A stretch of 64,000 nucleotides of DNA from Solwaraspora sp. WMMD791 (lineage in GTDB: Bacteria > Actinomycetota > Actinomycetes > Mycobacteriales > Micromonosporaceae): NCBI RefSeq assembly GCF_029581195.1, contig NZ_CP120737.1, forward strand, positions 2,636,001 to 2,700,000. The letters run 5' to 3'. A program made the position numbers and the translations under genes. Below, one piece after another: positions 1 to 8,500 of the stretch. The notes beneath the pieces are model-generated. The model did no database searches. It was not told the DNA's origin and saw nothing but the letters and a program-made list of their open reading frames with translations. Within the stretch, counting starts at the first letter, position 1; each line of letters opens with the position of its first letter.

Positions 1-323
1 ACCAGCTCGGCGACGGTCAGGGCGATCTCGTTGGCACCGGCCTCCTGCACCACCACGGCCAGCCGCCGGGCGACCTCCCGGGCCGGCAGGACGGACAGGT
101 CGTCGCCGTCGACCATGACCTGCCCGGCGTCACCGCCGCGCCCGCCACCGCCGCGCCCGCCACCGCTGCGCAGCGCGCCGTAGAGCAGCCGCAGCAGCGT
201 GGTCTTGCCGCTGCCGTTCGGGCCGATCAGACCCAGCACCCGGCCCGGTCCGGCGGTCACGCTCACCCCGTCGATGACCGGGTGGGCTCCGTAGCGCCAG
301 GAGACCCCGGTCGCGGTGATCAC
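1..323 (-). CDS. FecE-type ABC importer ATP-binding protein (5' part; cut by window edge)
   Basis: This is the ATPase of an iron-siderophore/heme/cobamide type ABC importer; only its first 107 codons are in the window. The reading frame starts at a GTG (323) that overlaps the stop of the binding-protein gene in a GTGA, so the two are translationally coupled. Visible are the Walker A motif GPNGSGKT at about residue 38 and the Q-loop region (VVVQE) near residue 92. Between them lies an unusual Gly/Arg-rich run (SGGGRGGGGRGGD) encoded by a 15-bp tandem duplication, where relatives usually have a short P-x-x-G linker. The signature motif, Walker B and H-loop lie outside. The order permease, binding protein, ATPase makes a complete importer; substrate cannot be told from sequence alone. 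Confidence 0.88.
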   Translation of the reverse strand, partial: MITATGVSWRYGAHPVIDGVSVTAGPGRVLGLIGPNGSGKTTLLRLLYGALRSGGGRGGGGRGGDAGQVMVDGDDLSVLPAREVARRLAVVVQEAGANEIALTVAEL

Positions 324-1312
324 GACGCCGCCCCGAAGCGCTGCACGATGCGCTCCAACCCGTCGATCGCCAGCGGGCTCGGCGGCTCGGTGAAGTTGAA
401 CAGCTGGGTCGTCACCTCGCCGGTGCGTACCGCCGTCAGGTTCTCGGCACCGGGCAACCCGGTCAGGCCCTGCTCCACCGCCGCCGGGTCACCGTCCGAG
501 TAGAGCAGGATCAGCACGTCGGGGTCGCGTCCGAGCAGTTCCTCCACGGTGACCTCGAAGACCCGCTCCGGTACGTCGTCGAAGACGTTGCGGAAGCCGG
601 CCGCCTCCAGCTGCGGGTGCGCCATGCTGGCGGTGCCGTAGGCGTAGGTCACCCCGCCGCCGACGGTCGGATAGAGCACCGCTGCCGTCCGCCCGGACGC
701 GTCGCCGGCCTGCTGCTCGACCTGGGCCATCCGCTCCTGCAACGCGGTGACCGCCTCCTGCGCCTGCGACTGGCGGTCGAACACCTTGCCGTACGTTCGC
801 ATCTGGGCGTAGATGTCGTCGAAGCTCGGCACGGCCGTGTTGTCGGGGCACATCGCCGGCTCCTCCAGCAGCGGGATGTCCACCGCCGACAAGGTGTCCC
901 GGGAGAGGTTGTCGACCTCGCCGAGCACCAGGTCCGGCTGCTGGCTGATCACGACTTCCTTGGAGATCTGCAGGTGACCGCTGGTGTCGGTCCTGTCGGT
1001 CAGCAAAGGGATGGCGTCGAGCGCGGCGAGGGTCGACGTGTCGTAGTACTCCGCCGGGTACTGGCCGGCCCGGGCGGTCACCCGGTCGAGTACCCCGAGC
1101 GCGTGCAGGTACGGCACGGCAGCGCTCTTGAGCAGCACGACCCGCTCCGGCGCGGCGTCGAAGGTGACCTCGACGCCGCAGTTGGTGACGGTCACCGGGT
1201 AGCCGTCGCCGGCGGCCGTGGTGCCGGCACCGGCGCCGGCACCGCCGCAGCCGGCACCGAGCAGGGCGGTCGCGGACACTGCCGCGAGGGCGGCGGTACG
1301 AATCGGCGTCAT
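320..1312 (-). CDS. ABC importer substrate-binding lipoprotein (TroA/FecB-like)
   Basis: A 330-residue secreted lipoprotein that would capture the ligand for the adjacent importer. The ATG at 1312 is preceded by GGGAG six to ten bases upstream and starts a signal peptide with a lipobox (LLGAGC, lipidated Cys22). The mature part has the layout of class III (FecB/BtuF/TroA) binding proteins: PERVVLL at the start of the first lobe, the QPDLVLG element, and a C-terminal LIDGLERI-like helix (here LAIDGLERIV). Two Cys residues, one in TNCGVEV and one in PAMCPDN, could form a disulfide. It lies 23 bases after the permease gene and overlaps the ATPase gene by four bases. Ferric siderophore, heme and cobamide remain possible ligands. 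Confidence 0.85.
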   Translation of the reverse strand: MTPIRTAALAAVSATALLGAGCGGAGAGAGTTAAGDGYPVTVTNCGVEVTFDAAPERVVLLKSAAVPYLHALGVLDRVTARAGQYPAEYYDTSTLAALDAIPLLTDRTDTSGHLQISKEVVISQQPDLVLGEVDNLSRDTLSAVDIPLLEEPAMCPDNTAVPSFDDIYAQMRTYGKVFDRQSQAQEAVTALQERMAQVEQQAGDASGRTAAVLYPTVGGGVTYAYGTASMAHPQLEAAGFRNVFDDVPERVFEVTVEELLGRDPDVLILLYSDGDPAAVEQGLTGLPGAENLTAVRTGEVTTQLFNFTEPPSPLAIDGLERIVQRFGAAS

Positions 1313-1335
1313 CGTTGCTCCCCGGGCGATCGTGG

Positions 1336-2418
1336 TCAGGCGGCGGCGTGCAGCCGGCGGATGAGTACGAGCAGGAACGGCGCACCGAGCAGAGCGGTGA
1401 TGATCCCGATCGGGATCTCCTGCGGGGCGAGCAGGACCCGGGCGAGGACGTCGGCCCAGACCAGCAGGATCGCGCCGAGCAGCGCGGCGACGGGGACGAC
1501 ACGCACGTGCGCCGCGCCGACGATCCGGCGGGCCAGGTGCGGCACGACGAGCCCGACGAAGCCGATGCTGCCGGCGGCGGAGACCAGCACGCCGACGCTG
1601 AGCGAGACGAGCACCAGCAGACGCAGCCGGAACCGGTCCGGCGACACCCCGAGGGTCTGCGCGGTCTCGTCGCCGATGGCCAGTACGTCGAGCCGCCGCC
1701 CGACGATCGTCAGGTACCCGGTCGTCCCGACCAGCACGATGGCGGCCACTGCCAGCAGCGCGTCCCACCGGGCCAGGCCCAACGAACCGAGCAGCCAGAA
1801 CATCACCGACCGGGTGCCTTCGGCCGAGCCGGAGGCGAAGATCAGGAAGCTGGTGGTGGCGTAGAGCGCGTAGCCGACGGCGACACCGGACAGCAGCAGC
1901 CGCAGCGAGGTCACCCGACCGCCGCTGCGGGCGATCAGGAACACCAGCAACGACGCGGCGAGCGCGCCGAGGAAGGCGCTGCCGGACAGGGCGTACTGGC
2001 CGAAGCCGGCACCGACGCCGAACAGGATCGCCGCGGCGGCACCGCTGGAGGCGCCGGAGTTGATACCCAGCAGGTACGGGTCGGCCAGTACGTTGCGGAC
2101 CATCGCCTGCAACGCCACGCCGCACACGGCCAAACCGGCACCGACGAGCATGCCGAGCAGCACCCGGGGCAGCCGTACCTGCCAGACGATCGACTGCTCC
2201 GGGAGACTCCAGGTCACCTCGGCGGGCAGCCCGACGAGCTGATGTCCGATGATCCTGGCGACGGTCGTCGGGGCGATCCCGATGGCGCCGGAGCCGACGG
2301 CGACCAGCGCGGTGGCCACCAGCCCGACAGTCAGGACGACCAGCCAGATCCCGGCGCGGCGCCGCTGGGCGGCGACGCCGAGCAGGTCCGCCCGGGTCGC
2401 CAGCAGGGTGGCTGCCAC
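1336..2418 (-). CDS. FecCD-family ABC importer permease
   Basis: Integral membrane subunit of the importer, 360 residues with about nine or ten hydrophobic helices, as expected for the BtuC/FecCD family. Family landmarks are RLPRVLLGMLVGAGLAVCG near residue 80, DPYLLGINSGAS near residue 115, and the coupling-helix region AQTLGVSPDRFR followed by GFVGLVVPHLARRIVG. I prefer the GTG at 2418 because GGGGG sits 7 bases before it; an in-frame TTG at 2466 would add 16 residues with no hydrophobic or family character. It is first in the importer operon. No riboswitch or clear iron box was recognised upstream. Confidence 0.85.
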   Translation of the reverse strand: MAATLLATRADLLGVAAQRRRAGIWLVVLTVGLVATALVAVGSGAIGIAPTTVARIIGHQLVGLPAEVTWSLPEQSIVWQVRLPRVLLGMLVGAGLAVCGVALQAMVRNVLADPYLLGINSGASSGAAAAILFGVGAGFGQYALSGSAFLGALAASLLVFLIARSGGRVTSLRLLLSGVAVGYALYATTSFLIFASGSAEGTRSVMFWLLGSLGLARWDALLAVAAIVLVGTTGYLTIVGRRLDVLAIGDETAQTLGVSPDRFRLRLLVLVSLSVGVLVSAAGSIGFVGLVVPHLARRIVGAAHVRVVPVAALLGAILLVWADVLARVLLAPQEIPIGIITALLGAPFLLVLIRRLHAAA

Positions 2419-2568
2419 CGTCCGACCCCCAAACGCCTCAAAATTGCTGTTGCAAACTCCTGGCAAAAAGCTAGCAGCAAGATCAAGGGATCGGAAGGCG
2501 GGGAGTCACTGTTCACCTCGACGTCGGCCAGTGCCGGCACCCGTTCACCAGGGCTCCGCTCCGGCGGA

Positions 2569-2601
2569 CTCCCCCGGCGGGCGGCGTACCCGCCGGGGGA
2601 G
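2569..2601 (-). terminator. Perfect 13-bp hairpin between the small-protein gene and the importer operon
   Basis: CTCCCCCGGCGGG and its exact reverse complement are separated by 7 bases (arms 2569-2581 and 2589-2601). It lies 39 bases after the stop of the upstream minus-strand gene and before the importer operon, a position fitting a terminator. There is no U-tract, as is common in high-GC actinobacteria. Confidence 0.55.
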
Positions 2602-2639
2602 CGCATCTGCCTCCGGTCGGAGGAAGGCCAGGCCAGCGG

Positions 2640-2870
2640 TCAGCTGCGCCGGAACTGGTAGTTGCGCCCCTTTCCGGAGCGCTGACCCCGGCCGGCGAGC
2701 CGGTCCGGGCGGGCACCCTTGGCCTGCGGGCCAAAGCCCGGCGCGACGGCCCGGGCGGGGTGCCGAACCTCGACGGGCAGGGCGACCTCGGGCAGGGCGA
2801 GTCCATCCGGGGTGGCGTCGGGCACGGTGAACCCGGGCGTCGTCGTGTCTCGTTCTGGTCGTTGCGCCAT
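2640..2870 (-). CDS. Small basic protein, 76 aa, function unknown
   Basis: A short gene supported mainly by its translation signal: AGGAGG lies 9 bases before the ATG at 2870, one of the strongest ribosome-binding sites in the window. The protein has no signal peptide or membrane helix. Its N-terminal half is acidic and proline-rich (TVPDATPDGLALPEVALPVEV), and the C-terminal third is strongly basic, ending GRGQRSGKGRNYQFRRS, which would suit nucleic-acid or ribosome binding. It stands alone between uppS and the importer and is followed by a perfect hairpin. I do not recognise a family. Confidence 0.6.
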   Translation of the reverse strand: MAQRPERDTTTPGFTVPDATPDGLALPEVALPVEVRHPARAVAPGFGPQAKGARPDRLAGRGQRSGKGRNYQFRRS

Positions 2871-3160
2871 GTGAGAGAACCTCCTGGCTGCGAACCGCCA
2901 CGCGAACCCGCGGCGGTGACGGGTGAGATGCGGTAGGCGGGCGCCGCAGCCACCGACGAGGTCCACGACGGCGGGACCAGAAAGCCGGAGAACACCGTGA
3001 CGCCCGCAGTGCCGACCGGCGGCGGGAACCCGCGCGGCACGGATCGACGGCGACCGTCGGGCGGTCGCGGCACTGCGAAAGTGGGCGTCAGAAGCGCATG
3101 ACCGTCACGCTAACGGTTGCGTTCCCCCGGCGCACCCGGATTTCCCGACGGCAGGGCGGC
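2871..3160. other. Non-coding gap upstream of the 76-aa gene
   Basis: The roughly 290 bases between the 76-aa gene and the tandem repeat at the uppS 3' end show open frames on both strands but none with a ribosome-binding site or family character. It must hold the promoter of the small gene; I could not pick a convincing -35/-10 pair. Nothing else is seen here. Confidence 0.4.
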
Positions 3161-3245
3161 TCAGCCCTGCGGCGCGATCAGCCCTGCGGCGCGATCAGCC
3201 CTGCGGCGCGATCAGCCCTGCGGCGCGATCAGCCCTGCGGCGCGA
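3161..3245. repeat. Five tandem copies of a 17-bp unit spanning the uppS stop codon
   Basis: The unit TCAGCCCTGCGGCGCGA occurs five times without interruption, starting at 3161, 3178, 3195, 3212 and 3229. Read on the minus strand each copy ends in TGA. The copy at 3229-3245 encodes the last uppS residues and its stop. Because 17 is not a multiple of three, the following copies place TGA in all three frames. Confidence 0.95.
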
Positions 3246-4035
3246 CCGGGTTGGGCAGCGCCCCGCCGAACCGGCGGTCCCGCTGCGCGTACAGCTCGCA
3301 GGCGTACCACAGGTGCCGGCGGTCGAAGTCCGGCCAGAGCGTGTCCAGGAAGACCAGCTCGGCGTAGGCCGACTGCCAGAGCATGAAGTTCGACGTCCGC
3401 TGCTCCCCGGACGGCCGTAGGAACAGATCCACCTCCGGCACCTCGGGGTGGTAGAGGTAGCGGGCCAGCATCTTCTCGTTGACCCGGGCCGGGTCGACCT
3501 TGCCGGCCGCCACGTCCCGGGCGATCGCCGCCGCGGCGTCGGCGATCTCGGCCTGCCCGCCGTAGTTCACGCAGAACTGCAGCGTGAGTGTGCTGTTGTG
3601 GCGGGACATCTCCTCGGCGGTCTGCAGTTCGGAGATCACGCTCTTCCACAGCCGGCCGGCCCGCCCGGACCACACCACCCGTACCCCGAGGTCGACCAAC
3701 TGGTCGCGGCGGCGGCGGATGACGTCCCGGTTGAAGCCCATCAGGAACCGGACCTCGTCGGGTGAACGCCGCCAGTTCTCCGTCGAGAAGGCGTACGCCG
3801 ACAGGTACGGGATCCCCAGCTCGATCGCACCTTCGACAGTGTCGAACAGTGAATACTCGCCCTGCTCGTGCCCCTTGGTCCGGGGCAGACCGCGGTCCTT
3901 GGCCCACCGCCCGTTGCCGTCCATGACGATCGCCACGTGGTCGGGCAACGCCTGCTTCGGCAACGCCGGTGGCCGGGCACCGGACGGGTGCGGAGTCGGT
4001 GCCACCGGCGGGCGCAGGCCCCTGCCCTTGGTCAT
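3229..4035 (-). CDS. uppS: Isoprenyl (poly-cis-prenyl) diphosphate synthase
   Basis: Condenses isopentenyl diphosphate units onto an allylic primer to make the long-chain polyprenyl diphosphate that carries cell-wall precursors across the membrane. At 268 residues it is normal for the family. Landmarks are [13 protein letters not shown] with the catalytic Asp near residue 39, AFSTENW near residue 85, and the C-terminal [15 protein letters not shown] that binds isopentenyl diphosphate. The N-terminus has a Pro-rich extension of about 30 residues. The ATG at 4035 is 2 bases after the recO stop, so the two genes are co-translated. By position it corresponds to Rv2361c, the decaprenyl diphosphate synthase; chain length here is inferred. 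The stop lies inside a tandem repeat. Confidence 0.95.
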   Translation of the reverse strand: MTKGRGLRPPVAPTPHPSGARPPALPKQALPDHVAIVMDGNGRWAKDRGLPRTKGHEQGEYSLFDTVEGAIELGIPYLSAYAFSTENWRRSPDEVRFLMGFNRDVIRRRRDQLVDLGVRVVWSGRAGRLWKSVISELQTAEEMSRHNSTLTLQFCVNYGGQAEIADAAAAIARDVAAGKVDPARVNEKMLARYLYHPEVPEVDLFLRPSGEQRTSNFMLWQSAYAELVFLDTLWPDFDRRHLWYACELYAQRDRRFGGALPNPVAPQG

Positions 4036-4037
4036 GA

Positions 4038-4808
4038 TCAGTCTCCTGGGGAACGGTCGACCAGCGGCAGCGAGCGTAACCCGCGCTCCAGATGCCACTG
4101 CAGGTGCGCCGCCACCAGCCCGCTGCACTCCCGGCGGGCGGCTGGCTCCGAGGCATCGGCCACCTGCCAGTCGCCGGTGGCCAGGGCCGCCATCAGGTCG
4201 ATGGTGGCCGGGGCCGGATGGGCCGCGCCGGGTGGTCGGCAGTCCGGGCAGACACACCCCCCGGCCGGTACGGAGAACGCCCGGTGCCGCCCCCGGTTGC
4301 CGCACACGGCACACTCGACCAGCGCCGGCGCCCAGCCGGCGAACGCCATCCCGCGCAGCAGGTACGCGTCGAGCACCAGGGTGCCGGCGTGGCTGCCGTC
4401 AGCGAGGGCCCGCAGCGCGCCGAGGGTCAGCTGGAACAGTTGCAGGGACGGTTCCCGCTCCACCGGGGTGAGCCGCTCGGCGGTCTCGGCGATCGCACTG
4501 GCCGCCGTGTAGCGCGGATAGTCGCCGAGGAACCGTTTGCCGTACAGGTGCAGTCCCTCGACCTGGCTGACCGTGTGCAGGGAACTGCCGCCGCCGTCCG
4601 GGTTGCCGGCGAGCTGCAGGTCGACGTGGCCGAACGGCTCCAGCCGGGCACCGAACCGTGAGGTGGTTCGGCGTACCCCCCGGGCCACCGCCCGCAGGCG
4701 GCCGTGCCGGCGGGTCAGCAGGGTGATGATCCGGTCGGATTCGCCCAGTTTCTGCACCCGCAGCACCACCGCGTCGTCGCGGTAGAGCTGGCGGCGGTAT
4801 CCGGGCAC
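4038..4808 (-). CDS. recO: DNA repair protein RecO
   Basis: Loads RecA onto SSB-coated single strands with RecR in recombinational repair. The 256-residue protein shows the OB-fold N-terminus ([28 protein letters not shown], about residues 8-35) and a helical C-terminal domain with a four-Cys zinc knuckle, CAVC at about 172 and CVCPDC at about 190. The GTG at 4808 is preceded by GGGAG. It is the first gene of the recO-uppS pair and diverges from the lipoprotein gene at 4922 across 113 bases containing an inverted repeat. Confidence 0.95.
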   Translation of the reverse strand: MPGYRRQLYRDDAVVLRVQKLGESDRIITLLTRRHGRLRAVARGVRRTTSRFGARLEPFGHVDLQLAGNPDGGGSSLHTVSQVEGLHLYGKRFLGDYPRYTAASAIAETAERLTPVEREPSLQLFQLTLGALRALADGSHAGTLVLDAYLLRGMAFAGWAPALVECAVCGNRGRHRAFSVPAGGCVCPDCRPPGAAHPAPATIDLMAALATGDWQVADASEPAARRECSGLVAAHLQWHLERGLRSLPLVDRSPGD

Positions 4809-4830
4809 CCGACGATTCTCCCGGACCGGC

Positions 4831-4859
4831 GACCCTGACCCGATCTCAGGGTCGAGATC
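4831..4859. promoter_or_regulatory. Overlapping inverted repeats in the recO/lipoprotein divergent region
   Basis: GACCCTGA (4831-4838) is matched by TCAGGGTC (4846-4853), and inside it GATCTC (4842-4847) is matched by GAGATC (4854-4859). The two alternative stem pairs share bases. The location between two divergent starts fits an operator, but no regulator is identified. Confidence 0.35.
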
Positions 4860-4908
4860 CGGGGCCGGTCGGTGACCGTGCCGGATGCGCCCGGCCCGAC
4901 GGCGACCG

Positions 4909-4921
4909 TACCGTCTGGCGC
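4909..4921 (+). promoter_or_regulatory. TACCGT -10 element placing transcription start on the lipoprotein ATG
   Basis: TACCGT (4909-4914) ends 7 bases before the ATG at 4922 and no Shine-Dalgarno precedes it. This is the arrangement of leaderless actinobacterial transcripts. A -35 match is not evident. Confidence 0.5.
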
Positions 4922-5716
4922 ATGCTTCTCCCCCGTACCGTACGCCGCCGTACCACCGCCGCCGTGCTCGCGACGACGCTGATCGCCGCCGTGGCCGGCT
5001 GCGCCCCGATCGGCGAACGACGGCTGGACTTCCGCCACACGGAAACCGTCGAGATCACCGAGATCGCCATCGTCTCGCCCGGCTCCGGCGACGTGGTCGT
5101 GCGGACCCGCCCCGGGGACACCGTGGAGATCCGCCGGACGGTGCGGTACCAGCGCACCGAGCCGGGGGCGACGTACCGGATCGACGGCACCGTGCTGGAG
5201 CTCGACACCGGCTGCGGCTGGCGGTGCGGGGTGTCGTACGACATCGACGCCCCGCCGGGCGTGTCGGTGCGCGGCGAGAACGGCTCCGGCCAGGTGATGC
5301 TCTTCGACGTAACGTCGGTGTCGGTGTCGGTGGGCTCCGGTGCGGTCACGGTCGACGGGGCCACCGGTGACGTGACCGCGCAGAGCGGCTCCGGTGGCAT
5401 CACGGTGAGCCGGGCCGCCGGGCCGGTCACGGTGACCACGGGTTCCGGCTCGATCGAGGGCCGCGACCTCGGCGGCGGCGGGGTGATGGCGACGGCCGGA
5501 TCGGGCAGCGTGACCCTGTCGCTGACCGACCCGGGTCCGGTCCGGGCCGAGGCCGCCAGTGGGTCGGTGCACGTCACCGTCCCGCCCGGTAGTTACCAGG
5601 TGCGCACCGAGACCGGCTCCGGCACCGCCGACGTGGAGATCCCGGACACCGCCGACGGCGAGCATCTCATCGATGCCCGCACCGGCAGCGGAAGCATCAC
5701 CATCGACCAACGGTGA
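4922..5716 (+). CDS. DUF4097-like beta-repeat lipoprotein
   Basis: A 264-residue exported lipoprotein: signal peptide with AVAGC lipobox (Cys27), then a body of repeating short beta strands with a recurring xSGSGx pattern (VSPGSGDVVV, ENGSGQVML, VGSGAVTV, QSGSGGITV, TTGSGSIEG, TAGSGSVTL, AASGSVHV, TGSGTADV, TGSGSITI). That is the right-handed beta-helix style of DUF4097 adhesin-like domains. Two Cys in DTGCGWRCGVS may form a disulfide. The biochemical role of this family is not established; the fold suggests a cell-surface structural or binding role. It is transcribed alone, divergent from recO and convergent with era. Confidence 0.75.
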   Translation: MLLPRTVRRRTTAAVLATTLIAAVAGCAPIGERRLDFRHTETVEITEIAIVSPGSGDVVVRTRPGDTVEIRRTVRYQRTEPGATYRIDGTVLELDTGCGWRCGVSYDIDAPPGVSVRGENGSGQVMLFDVTSVSVSVGSGAVTVDGATGDVTAQSGSGGITVSRAAGPVTVTTGSGSIEGRDLGGGGVMATAGSGSVTLSLTDPGPVRAEAASGSVHVTVPPGSYQVRTETGSGTADVEIPDTADGEHLIDARTGSGSITIDQR

Positions 5717-5764
5717 CGCCGCGGGCGGCTGCGGCATCGCCGTAGTCGCACGCCGTCGACCTGG

Positions 5765-6700
5765 TCAGAAGCCCAACTTGCGCAGCTGCCGGGGGTCGCG
5801 CTGCCAGTCCTTGGCCACCCGTACGTGCAGATCGAGGTAGACCCGGCTGTCGAGCAGCTGCTCGATCTCCCGCCGCGACCGGGTGCCGACGTCGCGCAGC
5901 CGGCTGCCACCGGCGCCGATCACGATGGCCTTCTGACTCGGTCGTTCGACGTAGATGTCGGCGAAGATCCGGATCAGCGACTCCTCGGGGATCATCTCCT
6001 CGACGATCACCGCGATCGAGTGCGGCAGCTCGTCGCGGACCCCTTCCAGAGCCGCTTCCCGGATGAGCTCCCCGATCAGCACCTGCTCGGGCTCGTCGGT
6101 GAGCATGTCGTCCGGGTACAGCCGGGGCGACGGCGGCAGATAGCGGGTCATCACGTCGACAAGCGTCTGCACCTGGTGTCCGGTGGCGGCGCTGACCGGC
6201 ACCACCTCGGCGAAGTCGCCCAGCTCGCTGACGGCCAGCAGCTGCTCGGCGAGCCGACCCCGGTCGACCAGGTCGGTCTTGGTCACCACGGCCAGCACGG
6301 TCGCCTTGAGCTCGGCGATCTCGGCGGTGATGAACCGGTCGCCCCGACCGGGCACCTCGTCGGCGGGGATGCACAGGCCGATCACGTCGACCTCGCTCCA
6401 GGTCTGCCGGACCAGGTCGTTGAGCCGCTCGCCGAGCAACGTGCGTGGCCGGTGCAGGCCGGGTGTGTCGACCAGGACCAGCTGTGACTGCGGCTGGTGC
6501 AGCACGCCCCGGATCACGTGCCGGGTGGTCTGCGGCTTGTTGGACGTGATCGCGATCTTCTGGCCGATGATCGCGTTGGTCAGCGTCGACTTGCCGGCGT
6601 TGGGCCGGCCGACGAAGCAGGCGAAGCCGGCCCGGAACGCCGGCCGAACGTCTCCAGCAGCCGCTGGCGGATCAGCGGACGCCGACCGACGGGAGGTCAC
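5765..6700 (-). CDS. era: GTPase Era, 16S rRNA maturation factor
   Basis: Ras-like GTPase that binds the 3' end of 16S rRNA and the 30S subunit during assembly. The 311 residues contain G1 GRPNAGKS (31-38), the switch region with PQTTRH, G3 DTPGLH, G4 TKTD, and a C-terminal KH domain with the YVERPSQKAIVIGAGG segment. The C-terminus VAKDWQRDPRQLRKLGF is typical. Its ATG overlaps the upstream stop as ATGA. It ends a run of genes (phoH, ybeY, corC, CDA-like, era) whose YbeY and Era members both act on 16S rRNA. Confidence 0.97.
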   Translation of the reverse strand: MTSRRSASADPPAAAGDVRPAFRAGFACFVGRPNAGKSTLTNAIIGQKIAITSNKPQTTRHVIRGVLHQPQSQLVLVDTPGLHRPRTLLGERLNDLVRQTWSEVDVIGLCIPADEVPGRGDRFITAEIAELKATVLAVVTKTDLVDRGRLAEQLLAVSELGDFAEVVPVSAATGHQVQTLVDVMTRYLPPSPRLYPDDMLTDEPEQVLIGELIREAALEGVRDELPHSIAVIVEEMIPEESLIRIFADIYVERPSQKAIVIGAGGSRLRDVGTRSRREIEQLLDSRVYLDLHVRVAKDWQRDPRQLRKLGF

Positions 6701-7080
6701 TGCAGCACCGTACCGAGCAGCGTCCCGTCCGGGGCGGCGACGTGCACGGGGGCGTCGGTGGCCAGGTCACGCACCACCGCATGCCCGGCGCCGTCCAATG
6801 TCGACGCCTCGGTGACCACGGCGGCGGCCTCCAAGCGGGTCGCGCCGGACGCCACCGCCGAGGCGACCGCCAACTGCAACGCGGTGAGGGTCAGCGACGG
6901 CAGCGCGACGTTCGCCCCGGCGTACGTCCGGCCGTCCTGGTCGCGTACCGCCGCGCCTTCGGCGGCGCCGATCCGGGCCCGCGCACTGCGGGCCAGAACG
7001 ACGAGCTTGGCGTCCTCGTCGCTGATCGACGGCGCGGCCTGCGACCCGGTCGGGGCGCTCGGCGACTCAGGCATCGGCAT
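6697..7080 (-). CDS. Cytidine-deaminase-fold protein lacking zinc ligands
   Basis: A 127-residue protein in the slot held by Rv2365c in M. tuberculosis, between corC and era. The segment [20 protein letters not shown] aligns by eye with the cytidine deaminase G-x-N-V-E...CAER region, but the Cys-Ala-Glu catalytic triplet is replaced by TALQ and there is no Pro-Cys-x-x-Cys motif. No Cys at all is visible in the protein. It is therefore unlikely to be a zinc deaminase and may bind a nucleotide or partner protein. It overlaps corC by 14 bases and era by 4, indicating coupled translation. Confidence 0.7.
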   Translation of the reverse strand: MPMPESPSAPTGSQAAPSISDEDAKLVVLARSARARIGAAEGAAVRDQDGRTYAGANVALPSLTLTALQLAVASAVASGATRLEAAAVVTEASTLDGAGHAVVRDLATDAPVHVAAPDGTLLGTVLQ

Positions 7081-8500
7081 GCTGCCTTTCCTCGGTACGG
7101 ATCGATTCGTCGGTACGGTGGTCGTCGCGCCCGGCCGACGGCGAGCCGCCGGCTCGCCGGTCCGCCACCGGCTCGTCGTCGGCGGCGGCGACCCGGGTCA
7201 CCAGGACCGTGTCGACCCGGTTGCGGCGGCCGGTGGTGCCTTCGGCGATCAGTTGGAGACCAGCGACGGTGATCTGCGCCCCGGGGATCGGCACCCGGCC
7301 GAGCACGTGGGCCATCAGCCCACCGACCGTCTCCACCTCGTCGTCGGTGACGTCGGCGTCGAACAGCTCACCGAGGTCCTCGACCGGCAGCCGGGCGGTC
7401 ACCCGGACCCGGCCGTCGTCGAGCCGCTCGACCGGCGGCCGCTCGTCGTCGTACTCGTCGGTGATCTCACCGACGATCTCCTCCAGGATGTCCTCGATGG
7501 TCACCAGTCCGCCGGTGCCACCGTACTCGTCGACCACCACGACCATGTGGGTCCGCGCGGCCTGCATCTCGGAGAGCAGGTCGTCGACGGGTTTCGACTC
7601 GGGGACGAAGGTCGCCGGGCGCATCAGCTCGACCACCGGCAGCTCGTCGCCGTCGGAGCCGGCGGACTGGGCCCGGCGGACGACGTCCTTGAGGTAGATG
7701 ATGCCGAGTACGTCGTCGACGTTGTCACCGATCACCGGGATCCGGGAGAAGCCGGAGCGCAGGAACAGCGCCAGCGCCTGTCGCAGGGTCTTGTGCCGTT
7801 CGATCCACACCATCTCGGTACGCGGCACCATCACCTCGCGGGCGATGGTGTCGCCGAGCGCGAAGACGGAGTGGATCATCTGCCGCTCGCCATGCTCGAC
7901 GACGCCGCGCTGCTCAGCCAGGTCGACCAGCTCACGCAGCTCGATCTGGGTGGCGAACGGTCCCTCCCGGAAGCCCTTGCCCGGGGTCACCGCGTTGCCG
8001 ATCAGGATCAGCAGCGACGCCAGCGGGTTCAGCGCCCGCCCCAGCCCGCGCACCAACGGTGCGGTCGCCCGAGCCACCGCGAACGCGTGCTGGCGGCCGA
8101 TCGTGCGCGGGCCGACGCCGACGACGACGAAACTGACCACGGTCATCGCGCCCGCGGTCACCAGCGCGGCCGTCCAGCCGGCGCCGAAGGTGTCGACGGC
8201 GACGAGGGCGACCAGGGTGGTGGCGGTCAGCTCACAGAGCAGCCGCAGCAACAACAGCAGGTTGACGTGGCGGACGGCGTCGGCCGCGACCAGTTGCAGG
8301 GCGCGGGCGCTACGGCTACCGTCCCGGGCCATTTCGGCCGCCCGGGCCGGCGAGACGACGACCAGCGCCGCCTCGGTCATCGCGATGATCCCGGCCAGTA
8401 CCACCAGGCCGGCAGCGAAGATCAGCAGTTGCAGGTCCGGCAGCCCCGCGGCGCCGGCCGTGGCGGCCAGCGGGGTGCCGGACATATGGCCTGGGTTCAC
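7067..8500 (-). CDS. CNNM/CorC-type membrane protein with CBS pair
   Basis: A 477-residue protein with an N-terminal CNNM transmembrane domain of about four helices (residues 15-150), a CBS pair (about 215-335, with the characteristic [13 protein letters not shown] and [11 protein letters not shown] elements) and a C-terminal transporter-associated CorC_HlyC domain ([14 protein letters not shown]...[14 protein letters not shown]). Such proteins are linked to magnesium or cobalt efflux. The GTG at 8500 overlaps the ybeY stop by four bases; an ATG five codons later at 8485 is an alternative. The tail after residue 440 is charged and disordered. Confidence 0.9.
   Translation of the reverse strand: MNPGHMSGTPLAATAGAAGLPDLQLLIFAAGLVVLAGIIAMTEAALVVVSPARAAEMARDGSRSARALQLVAADAVRHVNLLLLLRLLCELTATTLVALVAVDTFGAGWTAALVTAGAMTVVSFVVVGVGPRTIGRQHAFAVARATAPLVRGLGRALNPLASLLILIGNAVTPGKGFREGPFATQIELRELVDLAEQRGVVEHGERQMIHSVFALGDTIAREVMVPRTEMVWIERHKTLRQALALFLRSGFSRIPVIGDNVDDVLGIIYLKDVVRRAQSAGSDGDELPVVELMRPATFVPESKPVDDLLSEMQAARTHMVVVVDEYGGTGGLVTIEDILEEIVGEITDEYDDERPPVERLDDGRVRVTARLPVEDLGELFDADVTDDEVETVGGLMAHVLGRVPIPGAQITVAGLQLIAEGTTGRRNRVDTVLVTRVAAADDEPVADRRAGGSPSAGRDDHRTDESIRTEERQHADA

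Noticed and set aside
2467..2640. Cobalamin riboswitch or IdeR/Zur box before the importer operon
   Set aside because: I looked for the B12-box and for DtxR/Zur-type palindromes and found no convincing match; only a terminator-like hairpin is present.
3161..3245. CRISPR-like repeat array
   Set aside because: The 17-bp units are contiguous with no spacers and lie partly inside uppS; there are no cas genes.
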